DNA of 64,000 nucleotides from positions 248,001-312,000 of the forward strand of contig JAXLRM010000003.1 in NCBI GenBank assembly GCA_046331095.1. Direction: 5' to 3'. This stretch comes from JAIBAC01 sp046331095 (GTDB taxonomy: Bacteria; Actinomycetota; Acidimicrobiia; UBA2766). The notes under the pieces were generated by a model. It was not told the origin of the DNA, ran no database searches, and worked only from the letters and a program-made list of their open reading frames with translations. Made by a program: the position numbers and the translations under genes. The first letter of the stretch is position 1. Each line of letters begins with the position of its first letter. Of the stretch, positions 17,984-26,790 are shown piece after piece.

Positions 17984-18775
17984 TCAGCCGACGAGGCGCG
18001 ACAGGGTCTTGACCGCGCGGGACAACACGGTGCGGGGGACGAAGCCGAGGAGGCCGGCGGTGACACGGTTGGGCCAGCCCGTGACGACGTGGGATCGGCC
18101 TTCCCTGGCAGCGGCGACGGCCTCGGCGGCAACGGTGTCCGCGGACTGCCACAGGAACTCGGGAAGCCGCGAGGCCCCGTAGCCGGAACGATGCTGGAAC
18201 TCGGTGTGGGTGAAGCCGGGGTGGACGGTGGTGACGGTCACGCCCGTGCCGTGAAGCTCGGCCGCGAGCGAGAGGCCGAGGTTGGAGACGAACGCCTTCG
18301 TGGCCGAGTACACCGCGATGCCGGGACCGGGAGCGAGGCCGGCGAGTGACGCGACGTTGACGATCGAGCCGCGACCGCGTGAGGTCATGGCACCGACTGC
18401 CGCGTGGGTGAGCTGCGCCACCGCGGTGACGTTGAGGTCGATCTGCGCGCCGACGCCGTCGGGGGACAGCTCCGTGAAGTCCCCCGCGATCGCGAAGCCG
18501 GCGTTGTTGACCACGAGGTCGACGGGCTCACCGGCCTCGCCGATCCTCGCGGCAACCTCGTCGAGGCCGAGGCGGTCGCAGAGGTCGGCGGCGAGCACCT
18601 CGACCTTCACGGAGTGCGTCGCGCTCAGGTCGTCGGCGAGGGCCGTGAGCCGCTCGCGGTCGCGTGCGACCACGACGAGGTCCGTCCCCGCGGCAGCGAG
18701 GACACGACAGATCGCCTCGCCGATGCCTGCCGACGCTCCGGTGACCAGTGCGCGCTGCCACGTGAGGTCGGTCAT
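17984..18775 (-). CDS. Short-chain dehydrogenase/reductase
   Basis: This 263-residue classical SDR has TGASAGIGEAI (about residues 12-22) for NAD(P), NNAGFA near 85, the catalytic Ser in NVASLAGLAPG and YSATK near 153. The C-terminal ~60 residues (SADTVAAEAVAAAREGRSHVVTG) are typical of the DltE/YqjQ branch of SDRs that act on lipid-like or ketone substrates. Its ATG shares one base with the stop of the upstream monooxygenase-like gene (TGATG at 18775), so they are translationally coupled. The substrate is unknown. Confidence 0.83.
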   Translation of the reverse strand: MTDLTWQRALVTGASAGIGEAICRVLAAAGTDLVVVARDRERLTALADDLSATHSVKVEVLAADLCDRLGLDEVAARIGEAGEPVDLVVNNAGFAIAGDFTELSPDGVGAQIDLNVTAVAQLTHAAVGAMTSRGRGSIVNVASLAGLAPGPGIAVYSATKAFVSNLGLSLAAELHGTGVTVTTVHPGFTHTEFQHRSGYGASRLPEFLWQSADTVAAEAVAAAREGRSHVVTGWPNRVTAGLLGFVPRTVLSRAVKTLSRLVG

Positions 18776-19095
18776 CACAGGCTCCCCTTGGTTTCGTCGC
18801 CGATCCGGACAGGCTCGAGCACGTGCAGGACCGAGCCGCCCTCGAGCCACGGGCCGACGGTCGTCATGAAGGCCCTCATGTGCTCGGCGCCGAAGTGGCT
18901 GTCGAGCGCGTCCTGGTCGCGCCAGTGCTCGATTATGACGAACTTCGTGCTGTCTTCCCTGTAGCGGTGCAGCACGTAGCGCAGGCAGCCTTCCTCGGCG
19001 TGGGTCGCCTCGATGAGGGCCTCGAGCGCTGCCTGGACGTCTGCCTCGTGGCCCGGGATGGCGTGGATGCTCGCGACGATCGTGATCTCCTGCAT
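18775..19095 (-). CDS. Antibiotic biosynthesis monooxygenase (ABM/YgiN-type) domain protein
   Basis: This 106-residue single-domain ferredoxin-like protein starts MQEITIVASIHAIPGHEADV and contains EEGCLRYVLHRYREDSTKFVIIEHW, the standard ABM fold signature. Such proteins are cofactor-free oxygenases of quinols or simply dimeric binding proteins. It precedes and overlaps an SDR gene, hinting at a two-step oxidation of a cyclic or quinol substrate. The ATG at 19095 lies 8 bases after TAACCT on the minus strand (19104-19109), so the operon is probably leaderless. Confidence 0.82.
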   Translation of the reverse strand: MQEITIVASIHAIPGHEADVQAALEALIEATHAEEGCLRYVLHRYREDSTKFVIIEHWRDQDALDSHFGAEHMRAFMTTVGPWLEGGSVLHVLEPVRIGDETKGSL

Positions 19096-19149
19096 GTCAA
19101 GCGAGGTTACGGTGGCGGCGGCGCCGGGGACTACTCCCCCGTGGCCCGG

Positions 19150-19929
19150 CTACCCGTAGTACTGGCCGCCGTTGACGTCGAGGGCCTGACCCGTGACCGC
19201 GGACGCCAGGTCCGAGAGCATGAAGGTCACTGCGCCGGCGCATTCCTCGTCGGTGGGGACACGCCCGAGCGGGATGCGCTGCGCGATCTCGTCGCGGACC
19301 GCTTCGGGAGAGATCTCGCGCCGGTGTGCCTCGATCGCGCAGTACACCTCCACGTTGGGACCCCACATCCAGCCCGGCACGACCGCGTTGACCCTGACGC
19401 CGGCCGGCCCCAGTTCGGTCGCGAGCGTGCGTGTCGCAGCCAGGAGCGCTCCCTTGGATGCGGCGTAACCGGTCTCGCCCACCATCCCGATCCTGGCCGC
19501 CATCGACGCGACGAACACGATGCTGCCCGATCCCGCGTCGCGCATGCGCAGTGCCACCTCGCGGGTCAGACCGAGGGTCGCCCAGACGTTGACCTCGAAG
19601 ATGCGGCGCCACCAGTCGAAGTCGGCGTCGAGGAACTCGTCGCCCATCGGCCCGAGAAAGGCGTTGTTCACGAGTCCGTCGAAGCGGCCGAAGCGGCCGA
19701 GCACCGTGTCGACCAGCTCCGTGCACGCGTCGGCGTCGGTCAGGTCGGTCGGGACTGGGAGCGAGGTGCCGCCGGCGTCGCGGATCTCGGCGTCGACCGC
19801 AGCGAGGGTGTTGGGGTTGCGGGCCGCGAGGACGACGGTCGCACCCTCGCCGGCAGCGGCGACGGCGACGCGGCGCCCGAGTCCGAGTCCCACACCGGAT
19901 ACCACTACGACGCGGTCTGCCAACAACAT
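19150..19929 (-). CDS. Short-chain dehydrogenase/reductase
   Basis: This 259-residue SDR has a slightly altered cofactor loop, SGVGLGLGRRVA (TGxxxGxG usually begins with Thr), then AARNPNTL, NNAFLGP in place of NNAG, the catalytic Ser in FVASMAA and YAASK. The C-terminal ALDVNGGQYYG is typical of oxidoreductases acting on hydroxy-acyl or sterol substrates. The ATG at 19929 is 8 bases from TACTGT (19938-19943), again leaderless-like. It is 54 bases upstream of the ABM gene but has its own box. The position next to steroid genes makes an acyl-CoA substrate possible. Confidence 0.82.
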   Translation of the reverse strand: MLLADRVVVVSGVGLGLGRRVAVAAAGEGATVVLAARNPNTLAAVDAEIRDAGGTSLPVPTDLTDADACTELVDTVLGRFGRFDGLVNNAFLGPMGDEFLDADFDWWRRIFEVNVWATLGLTREVALRMRDAGSGSIVFVASMAARIGMVGETGYAASKGALLAATRTLATELGPAGVRVNAVVPGWMWGPNVEVYCAIEAHRREISPEAVRDEIAQRIPLGRVPTDEECAGAVTFMLSDLASAVTGQALDVNGGQYYG

Positions 19930-20014
19930 GGGACCGGACAGTAGCTGAGACGTTGCGCAGGCGACGTCGCCAGTGAGACCGCCAGGCGAGACCGCCAGCC
20001 CGTACCTTCGCCGC

Positions 20015-20830
20015 GTGGACGCGATCACGGCCGGCCTCGCACAGATCGACACGTGGGGAGCCCCCCATGCCGCTGCGGCGACGGTGGGCCCGGACGGCAT
20101 CCTCGCGAGCCGGGGCGACATCCACCGCGAGTTCGCCCTCGCATCGGTCACCAAGTTGGTGTTAGCCGTGGCGGTGCTCGTCGCCCACGAGGAGCGCAGC
20201 CTCGACCTCGACGACGCCGCGGGCCCACCGGGCTCGACGGTACGGCATCTGCTGGCGCACGCGTCCGGGCTGGCATTCGAGGGCGCCGCGCCGCTCGGGC
20301 CGCCCGCCACGACGCGGATCTACTCCAATCGCGGCTACGAGGTGCTCGGCGAGCGGCTCGAGGCCTGCACCGGAATGACTGCCGCGGAGTACCTCCACGA
20401 GGCCGTCGCCGTGCCGCTCGGGATGTCGGCCACGGAGCTGCGTGGCTCCCCGGCGCACGGAGCGGTCTCGTGCGTGGCGGACCTGGCGCTGTTGGCCGCC
20501 GAGCTCCTCACCGCGGGGACGATCCTGGCCCCGACGACCGTGGAGGCGGCACGGACGGTGCAGTTCCCGGGGCTGCGCGGCATCGTGCCCGGCTTCGGCA
20601 TGCAGGTCGCCAACGACTGGGGGTTGGGGCCGGAGATCCGCGACGCCAAGGGCCCCCACTGGACCGGAAGCCGCAACTCCCCCGCCACGTTCGGCCACTT
20701 CGGACGCTCGGGCACGTTCGTGTGGGTCGATCCCGACGCGGGCCGCGCGCTCGTCTGCCTCACCGATCGCGAGTTCGACGAGTGGGCCAAGGGCGCATGG
20801 CCGCGCCTCTCCGACGCCGTCCTCGACTGA
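20015..20830 (+). CDS. Serine beta-lactamase / esterase-like hydrolase
   Basis: This 271-residue protein belongs to the class C beta-lactamase-like (PF00144) family. The nucleophile motif SVTK (FALASVTKLVL) is at about residues 44-47, and the Tyr motif is YSNRGYEVLGERL. The third element is less clear and may be the GHFGRSGTF segment (HFGRSG, where the family has HxG). No signal peptide is seen, so it is probably a cytosolic esterase. The GTG at 20015 was preferred to the GTG at 19973 because TACCTT lies exactly 6 bases before it. Substrate is unknown. Confidence 0.75.
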   Translation: MDAITAGLAQIDTWGAPHAAAATVGPDGILASRGDIHREFALASVTKLVLAVAVLVAHEERSLDLDDAAGPPGSTVRHLLAHASGLAFEGAAPLGPPATTRIYSNRGYEVLGERLEACTGMTAAEYLHEAVAVPLGMSATELRGSPAHGAVSCVADLALLAAELLTAGTILAPTTVEAARTVQFPGLRGIVPGFGMQVANDWGLGPEIRDAKGPHWTGSRNSPATFGHFGRSGTFVWVDPDAGRALVCLTDREFDEWAKGAWPRLSDAVLD

Positions 20831-20925
20831 ACGCACCCCCGAAACGACAACACACGAGAGCCGGGAACAAACGGGTGGGGTCGACCCGTCGGAGTTGCAT
20901 CGAGGACGGCGGCGAGGAGTTGGCG

Positions 20926-22929
20926 ATGCGACGAGGACGGCTTGCGGCGACGGCAGCGCTGGTGACCGCGGCAGCACTTATGGCGGGAGGGTGCGGCCCC
21001 GCGCTCGTCCCGCCGGCCGCGGCGGCGGAGTTCGACACCTTCGGGACGTGCGACGCCCTGCTGGGGCGCATCCACGAGGTGGCGGCAGATCACGTCGGCG
21101 CCCTCGGCTTCGACGACGAGCTCACCGTCGCCGATGGCTACGCGGTGCCCGACGTTGTGCCCGCTCCCACGATGGCCTCTCGTTCTGCTCCCCCGGCCGG
21201 GAGTCCCCTCCCGCCGGACGCCGACGCCACAGCCCCGCCCGCGACGACCACCGTCGCGCCGGACCCTGCCGTCAGCGGCACCAACGTGCAGGAGGCGGGG
21301 GTCGACGAGGACGACTCCGTCAAGACCGCTCCGGGACGGATCCTGGTCCTCGACAACGCGGTGCTGCGCTACGTCGACGTCACGGACGGGTCGCCGCGCC
21401 TGCGCGGCAACCTGGGGTTGGGATTCGACGCGACCGGTCTCCTCGTCGAGGGTGACCACGTCCTCGTGGTGGGCTCCGGTAGCGACGAAGGCACCGGCAC
21501 GCGACGGGTGGTCGTCACCGAGGTCGACGTGTCCGATCCCGATGCCCTGCATGCAGGCAGGACCATCCGGGTGGACGGCACCCTCAGCGCGGCACGCTCG
21601 CGCGACGGGATCGCGCGCATCGTCGTCGAGTCCGAACCCGATCTCTCGTTCGTGTCGCCCGGCCGGGGCAGGCGGGGGACCGAGAGCGCAGCCGACGCGA
21701 ACCGTGCAGTGGTGGCGTCGTCGACTCTGGCCGACTGGCTGCCCCGCGTCGACGGCGGGCCGGGCCTCGACTGCGCGAAGGTGATGATCCCCCGCGACTT
21801 CGCCGGTGCCGGAATGCTCACGGTGATGACGTTGGATCTGGCCGGACCTCTCGGCATCCGCGACGCGACCGCGCTCATGGCCAACGGCGAGACCGTGTAC
21901 GACTCCGGCTCGACGATGTACGTCGCGACGGCGGACCCGGCCCGAAGTTCGCGCACCGGCAGCGTAGAGAGTGACGGGGTCACCGCCGTGCACGCCTTCG
22001 ACGTCTCGGGGACCGACGCCGCCGCCTACGTCGCGTCGGGCAGGGTCACGGGCCGCATCGAGGACCGCTGGGCGATGTCGGAAGCGGGCGGCGTGCTCCG
22101 CGTGGTCACCACCGGCGACGGCTTCGCCAACGGGCTCTCGAGCTCGCTCGTCACGTTGCGCCGCGACGGAGCGGCCCTCGTCGAAGCCGGCCGCGTCGAC
22201 GGTATCGGCCGCGGCGAGCAGGTCAAGGCGGTGCGCTTCGTGGGCGAACTCGGCTACGTCGTGACCTTCAAGCGCACCGACCCGCTCTGGGTGCTCGACC
22301 TGCGCGACGCGGCCCGCCCGCGTGTCGCCGGTGCACTGCACGTGCCCGGCTACTCGGCGTATCTGCATCCGATCGGCGACTCGACCCTGGTCGGGGTCGG
22401 CCAGGACGCCGACGAGGCGACGGGGCGGCCGCTGGGTCTCAAGGTGGCCGTCTACGACGTGTCGGACCCGGCCAAGCCGGCGACCGCGGCCGAATGGCAC
22501 GCGGCTGCCGGTACGAGCTCGCCTGCGGAGGACGACCCGCACGCGTTCCTGTGGTGGGCACCGACGGGCACCGTCGCGATCCCAGTGCAGACCGACGTGG
22601 CGCCGATCCGGCCCGGCGTGACCCCGACGTGGACCGACACGACCGAGGTGCCCGAGATCGGCCCGGCGAGCCCCGCGCCCGGTACCGGACCGGTCCTGCC
22701 GGCGCCGGTTCCCGCCGCAGAGACGGTGGTCCTGCACGCCGACGCGACCTCGCTGGGCGAGTCGGGCCGTCTCGCCTGCGCCGGACGCGCCTCGGCCGGA
22801 CATTCAGGAAGCAGCGACCTGCGCCGCAGCCTCGTCGTCGGCGAGTCGATGTTCACGGTTTGCGACGGCGGTGTGTCGGGGTTCCGCCTCGACGGGCTCG
22901 GCCCCACCGGTCAGGCCGTCTGGGGTTGA
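20926..22929 (+). CDS. Secreted beta-propeller protein (Beta_propel family)
   Basis: This is a 667-residue exported protein. The N-terminus MRRGRLAATAALVTAAALMA then GGC has a charged start, hydrophobic core and possible lipoprotein cysteine at position 23. A Pro/Thr/Ala-rich linker runs to about residue 105. The family signature SGTNVQEAGVDEDDSVKT follows, and then repeated blades (for example ILVLDNAVLRYVDVTD, LWVLDLRDAARPRVAGAL). The family is secreted and distantly WD40-like, with no known enzyme activity. The DEDDSVKT acidic motif may bind calcium. It is followed by an S9 peptidase gene after a promoter-containing 39-base gap. Confidence 0.82.
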   Translation: MRRGRLAATAALVTAAALMAGGCGPALVPPAAAAEFDTFGTCDALLGRIHEVAADHVGALGFDDELTVADGYAVPDVVPAPTMASRSAPPAGSPLPPDADATAPPATTTVAPDPAVSGTNVQEAGVDEDDSVKTAPGRILVLDNAVLRYVDVTDGSPRLRGNLGLGFDATGLLVEGDHVLVVGSGSDEGTGTRRVVVTEVDVSDPDALHAGRTIRVDGTLSAARSRDGIARIVVESEPDLSFVSPGRGRRGTESAADANRAVVASSTLADWLPRVDGGPGLDCAKVMIPRDFAGAGMLTVMTLDLAGPLGIRDATALMANGETVYDSGSTMYVATADPARSSRTGSVESDGVTAVHAFDVSGTDAAAYVASGRVTGRIEDRWAMSEAGGVLRVVTTGDGFANGLSSSLVTLRRDGAALVEAGRVDGIGRGEQVKAVRFVGELGYVVTFKRTDPLWVLDLRDAARPRVAGALHVPGYSAYLHPIGDSTLVGVGQDADEATGRPLGLKVAVYDVSDPAKPATAAEWHAAAGTSSPAEDDPHAFLWWAPTGTVAIPVQTDVAPIRPGVTPTWTDTTEVPEIGPASPAPGTGPVLPAPVPAAETVVLHADATSLGESGRLACAGRASAGHSGSSDLRRSLVVGESMFTVCDGGVSGFRLDGLGPTGQAVWG

Positions 22930-22968
22930 CCGGATTCGAATGCGCACCCCCGGTATGGTGCCGGGGCC

Positions 22969-25107
22969 ATGGCAGAGCTCAGCCTCGCGGACGTCGCCCG
23001 CCTCCCGCTACCGGGGATGGCGCACCCCGACGGCTTCTCGTTCTCCCACGACGACACGCTGCTGGCATGGCTCGCCGACCCCGACGGCGGCCTCGTCAAC
23101 GCACTCTGGGTGCGCGACACGGGGGCCGATGCGACATCGCGGCTGCTGTGCGACGCAGACGATCCCGCCGCGGCTACGGCGTCCTCCGCCGCTGCCCTGC
23201 GCCGCGAGCGCCTGCGACGACGCGCCACCGGGATCGCCGACTTCCAGTGGGCGCGGCGATCCCACCGGCTGCTGGTTCCCGCCGGTGACGACCTGCTCGT
23301 GGTCGACGCCGGCTCGGGTGCGCGCACCGCGGTCCCCACCGGTGGGTCCTGGTTCGACCCGGTGCTCTCGCCCGACGAGACGCACGTGGCCTTCGTGCGC
23401 GACGGCGAGGTGTGGGCCGCTCCCGTCGTACCGGGTGCCGCGGCCCGGGCGCTGACCTGGGGCGACCCACGCCGCGCCCGCGGCGTCGCCGAGTACGTCG
23501 CACAGGAGGAGCTGGACCGCTACACGGGATTCTGGTGGGCACCCGGCTCCCGACACCTGGCGGTCTGCGAGGTGGACGAGACAGCGGTGAGCGAGCTCAC
23601 GATCGTGCACCAGGGCGACCTCGGATCGCCGCCGTCGGTCGAGCAGCACCGCTATCCCTTCACGGGAACCGCCAACGCGATCGTGCGCCTCGGCGTGTTC
23701 GGTCTCGACGAGCACACGCCGCCGGTCTGGATCGACCTCCCGCCCCTCGGCGGCGACGCGGGCGGCTACCTCGCCCGCGTGGAGTGGCTCGGCGACGGCA
23801 CCCTGGCCGCGCAGATCCTGGACCGCCGTCAGCGGCGCCTCGGCCTGTACCGGTGCGACCCGACCACGGGAGCCGCGGCCGAGCTCGTGGTCGAGGAGTC
23901 CGCCACGTGGGTCAACGTGCACGACTGCTTCCGTCCGGTCGGCGACGCGGGCGCGTTCGTGTGGGCGTCCGAGCGCGGTGGGTTCCGCCACCTCGAGCTG
24001 CGCGACGCCGACGGCACACTGGCACGCACGCTCACACGGGGAGGCTGGGAGGTCACGGGTGTCCGCGGGGTCGATGCCGACAGCGGGCGCGTGCTCTTCA
24101 CCGCCACCGCGGACGGCGTGTGCGAGCGTCACCTCTACGAAGTCGGCTTCGGCGGAGGCGAGCCCCGGCGCGTGACACCCGAGCACGGCTGGCACGACGT
24201 GACCGTCGACCACGCGTGTCGCCACTTCGTGGACGTCCATCACAGCCTCGCGTCGCCTCCCACGGTGAGGCTGCGCCGCGTGGTGGACGCGAGTGTGGTC
24301 GCGGTGCTCCACGAGACCGACGACGCCCGCATCGAAGCGCTCGCGCTCGCGCCACCCGAGCTCGTCGAAGTCACCGCACGCGACGGCACGGCGCTGCACG
24401 GCGCCGTCTACCGGCCCGACGGAGCGGGTCCGCACCCGACCGTCGTCAGGGTCTACGGCGGTCCCCAGGCCCAGATGGTCGGAGACGCGTGGGCGCTGAC
24501 GGTGGACCTGCGTGCGCAGTGGCTGCGGCGCCAGGGTGTCTGCGTGTTCGTCCTCGACAACCGCGGCAGCCTGCACAGGGGCATGGCGTTCGAGGCTGCG
24601 GTCGCCGGCGACCTCGGCAACCTCGAGGTGCGCGACCAGGTCGACGGCGTCGCCCACCTCGTCGAGCGCGGCATCACCGACGCGGAGCGTGTGGGCGTGT
24701 ACGGCTGGAGCTACGGCGGCTACCTCGCCGCGATGTGCCTCGCACGCGCCCCGGAGGTCTTCAGGGCCGCGGTCGCGGGAGCGCCGGTGACCCGTTGGGA
24801 GGCCTACGACACGTGCTACACCGAGCGGTACATGGGCTTGCTCGCCGGGAACGAGCCTGCCTACGAGCGCTCCGCCGTCACCGCGTACGTCGACGCGATC
24901 CGCGGCGACCTCCTGGTGGTGCACGGCATGGTCGACGAGAACGTGCACTTCCGTCACACGGCGCTGCTCGTGGACGCCCTGACCCGTGCCGGCGTCGAGT
25001 ACGACCTGTTGGTGTTCCCGGGCGAGCGTCACATGCCCCGTGGTGAGGCCGATCGCCTCTACATGGAGCAGCGCATCGCCGCATGGCTGCTGGAGCGGCT
25101 TCGGTGA
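22969..25107 (+). CDS. Prolyl oligopeptidase family (S9) dipeptidyl peptidase
   Basis: This 712-residue cytosolic peptidase has an N-terminal seven-bladed propeller (about 1-450) and a C-terminal alpha/beta hydrolase domain. The nucleophile is in GWSYGGYLA (about residue 581), the acid in VHGMVDENVHF and the base His in PGERHMPRG near the end. The DPP-IV-like EELDRYTGFWWAP segment (EE motif that binds the peptide N-terminus) is present, so removal of N-terminal dipeptides is likely. The ATG at 22969 lies 9 bases after TATGGT (22954-22959). The stop overlaps the next start by 4 bases (GTGA). Confidence 0.87.
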   Translation: MAELSLADVARLPLPGMAHPDGFSFSHDDTLLAWLADPDGGLVNALWVRDTGADATSRLLCDADDPAAATASSAAALRRERLRRRATGIADFQWARRSHRLLVPAGDDLLVVDAGSGARTAVPTGGSWFDPVLSPDETHVAFVRDGEVWAAPVVPGAAARALTWGDPRRARGVAEYVAQEELDRYTGFWWAPGSRHLAVCEVDETAVSELTIVHQGDLGSPPSVEQHRYPFTGTANAIVRLGVFGLDEHTPPVWIDLPPLGGDAGGYLARVEWLGDGTLAAQILDRRQRRLGLYRCDPTTGAAAELVVEESATWVNVHDCFRPVGDAGAFVWASERGGFRHLELRDADGTLARTLTRGGWEVTGVRGVDADSGRVLFTATADGVCERHLYEVGFGGGEPRRVTPEHGWHDVTVDHACRHFVDVHHSLASPPTVRLRRVVDASVVAVLHETDDARIEALALAPPELVEVTARDGTALHGAVYRPDGAGPHPTVVRVYGGPQAQMVGDAWALTVDLRAQWLRRQGVCVFVLDNRGSLHRGMAFEAAVAGDLGNLEVRDQVDGVAHLVERGITDAERVGVYGWSYGGYLAAMCLARAPEVFRAAVAGAPVTRWEAYDTCYTERYMGLLAGNEPAYERSAVTAYVDAIRGDLLVVHGMVDENVHFRHTALLVDALTRAGVEYDLLVFPGERHMPRGEADRLYMEQRIAAWLLERLR

Positions 25108-26630
25108 GCGCAGCGAAGGCCGAGGCGTGGGAGGTCGAGGTCTCCGGCAGGACCCTGAGGATCTCGAACCCGGACAAGGTGTGGTTCTCGGCGCGGGGCG
25201 AGACCAAGCGCGATGTCGTCGAGTACTACCTCCGCGTCGGCGACGGGGCGCTGCGCGCCGTGTATGACCGCCCCACGGTGCTGCGGCGCTTCCCGGACGG
25301 GGCGGACACGGATGGCTTCTACCAGAAGCGGGTCCCCAGGGGCGCGCCGGCCTGGCTCGACACGGTCCGCATCCGGTTCCCGTCGGGACGGGCGGCCGAC
25401 GAGTTGTGCCCGCACGACCTCGCTCACGTGGTCTGGGCGGTGGCCTCGGGCAGCTTCGGCTTGCACCCCTGGCCGGTGCGCTCGGGAGACGTCGACCATC
25501 CGGACCTGGTGCGCGTCGACCTCGACCCCCAGGAGGACCTCGGCTTCGAAGCCGTCGGTGCCGTCGCGACCGTGGTGCGTGCGGTGCTCGAGGAGAACGG
25601 CCTGACCGGCTTCCCCAAGACCTCCGGCGGCCGGGGACTCCACGTGCTCGTCCCGATCGTGCCCGCGTGGGGCTTCCTGGAGGTGCGCCGCGCGGTGCTC
25701 GCCCTCGCACGGGAGACCGAGCGGCGCGTGCCCGCGCTCGCGACCGCACGGTGGTGGAAGGAGGAACGGGGCCGGCGCGTGTTCGTCGACTACAACCAGG
25801 CCGCCCGCGACCGGACGATCATCGCTACCTACGCGCTGCGCCCCCGGCCCGACGCGACCGTGTCGGCACCGGTCGAATGGGGCGAGGTGGGCGACTGCGC
25901 GCCGGAGGACTTCACGCTCGCTTCGATGCCGGCACGCTACGCACGTCTCGGCGACCTGCACTCGGGCATCGACGATCCCGCCGTGGCGGGCCGTCTCGAC
26001 GGGCTCCTCGCACTCGCGGACCGCGACGAGTCCGAAGGCCTGGGCGACGCACCGTGGCCACCGAACTTCCCGAAGCGCGACTCGGAGCCGCTACGAGCGC
26101 CGCCTTCGATCGCGCGGCAGCTCAAGGAGGCACGCGTGCATGCAGGGATCGACGGTGACCTCGCGCCGCCGCCCAAGGACGCCCGCCGGCGCGCGATCGC
26201 GTTCGACCTCGACGGCACGCTCGCTTCCGTCGCCTGGCGCCAGCACCTGGTGGAGGCCAAACCCAAGGACTGGGACGGGTTCTTCGCCGGGATCCCCCGT
26301 GACGCCCCCAACCCGGCAGTGCGCGAGATGTGGGACGCTGTCGCCGACGACGTCGACCGCTTGATCGTGACGGGGAGGCCCGAGCACACACGTGCAGCCA
26401 GCGAGGAGTGGCTCGCCCGCCACGGCTTCACCGGCGCGCCGCTCTTCATGCGTCCCGAGGGCGACCGCCGTCCCGACCACGTGCTCAAACGGGATCTCTA
26501 CGAGCTCCTCGTGGAGCCGTACTGGGACGTGCAGCTCGCCGTCGACGACCGCCCGTCGTCGATGTCGATGTGGCACTCGCTCCACGTCGGTGTCGCGCGC
26601 GTCGAGGACCCGGGCCTGGACCCGCTCTGA
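25104..26630 (+). CDS. LigD-type primase-polymerase fused to Pnkp-like phosphatase domain
   Basis: This is a 508-residue two-domain protein. Residues 1-300 are a LigD polymerase (archaeo-eukaryotic primase) domain with both metal aspartates in VRVDLDPQEDL (D139, D141), the nucleotide motif SGGRGLH (174-180) and the third Asp in VFVDYNQAARDRT (D229), so it should be active. After a linker (300-360), residues 363-508 are a HAD phosphatase: DLDGT (368-372), VTGRP, GDRRPDHVLKRD and LAVDDR (481-483). This tail resembles the 3'-phosphatase domain of T4 polynucleotide kinase-phosphatase, including the MW-helix after the DD pair. The GTG at 25104 overlaps the peptidase stop. LigD's usual ligase and phosphoesterase domains are absent, and Ku is not nearby. 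A break-end cleaning and filling role is inferred. Confidence 0.82.
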   Translation: MSAAKAEAWEVEVSGRTLRISNPDKVWFSARGETKRDVVEYYLRVGDGALRAVYDRPTVLRRFPDGADTDGFYQKRVPRGAPAWLDTVRIRFPSGRAADELCPHDLAHVVWAVASGSFGLHPWPVRSGDVDHPDLVRVDLDPQEDLGFEAVGAVATVVRAVLEENGLTGFPKTSGGRGLHVLVPIVPAWGFLEVRRAVLALARETERRVPALATARWWKEERGRRVFVDYNQAARDRTIIATYALRPRPDATVSAPVEWGEVGDCAPEDFTLASMPARYARLGDLHSGIDDPAVAGRLDGLLALADRDESEGLGDAPWPPNFPKRDSEPLRAPPSIARQLKEARVHAGIDGDLAPPPKDARRRAIAFDLDGTLASVAWRQHLVEAKPKDWDGFFAGIPRDAPNPAVREMWDAVADDVDRLIVTGRPEHTRAASEEWLARHGFTGAPLFMRPEGDRRPDHVLKRDLYELLVEPYWDVQLAVDDRPSSMSMWHSLHVGVARVEDPGLDPL

Positions 26631-26646
26631 ACACCGACGCCTCGTC

Positions 26647-26757
26647 GACGTGGGGACGCAAAGCGGGTCCTGAACCCGTCTCACGTCCCCACGTCCAGGG
26701 CACCCACCCACGTGGGGACGCAAAGCGGGTCCTGAACCCGTCTCACGTCCCCACGTC
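26647..26757. repeat. Palindromic 49-bp repeat array, locus C (2 copies plus remnant)
   Basis: Copies lie at 26647-26695 and 26709-26757 with a 13-base spacer (CAGGGCACCCACC). A second spacer-like 13-mer and a 7-base remnant follow to about 26777. The inner hairpin is CGGGT-CCTGA-ACCCG, one base pair longer than at locus A or B, because positions 18 and 32 changed to a C-G pair. The outer 12-base arms are kept; the second copy has C in place of the first G. The array separates the convergent polymerase-phosphatase and HAD phosphatase genes. Confidence 0.92.
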
Positions 26758-26790
26758 CAGAGCACCCACCCACGTCCAGGGTCCGCAGGA

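Noticed and set aside
15313..18012. Plus-strand open frame of ~900 codons across several genes
   Set aside because: It has a low-complexity Arg/Gly/Pro composition and overlaps clear genes on both strands; no domain was recognised.
19973..20014. Upstream GTG start for the beta-lactamase-like gene
   Set aside because: The TACCTT box lies between this codon and the GTG at 20015, at the standard leaderless distance from the latter.
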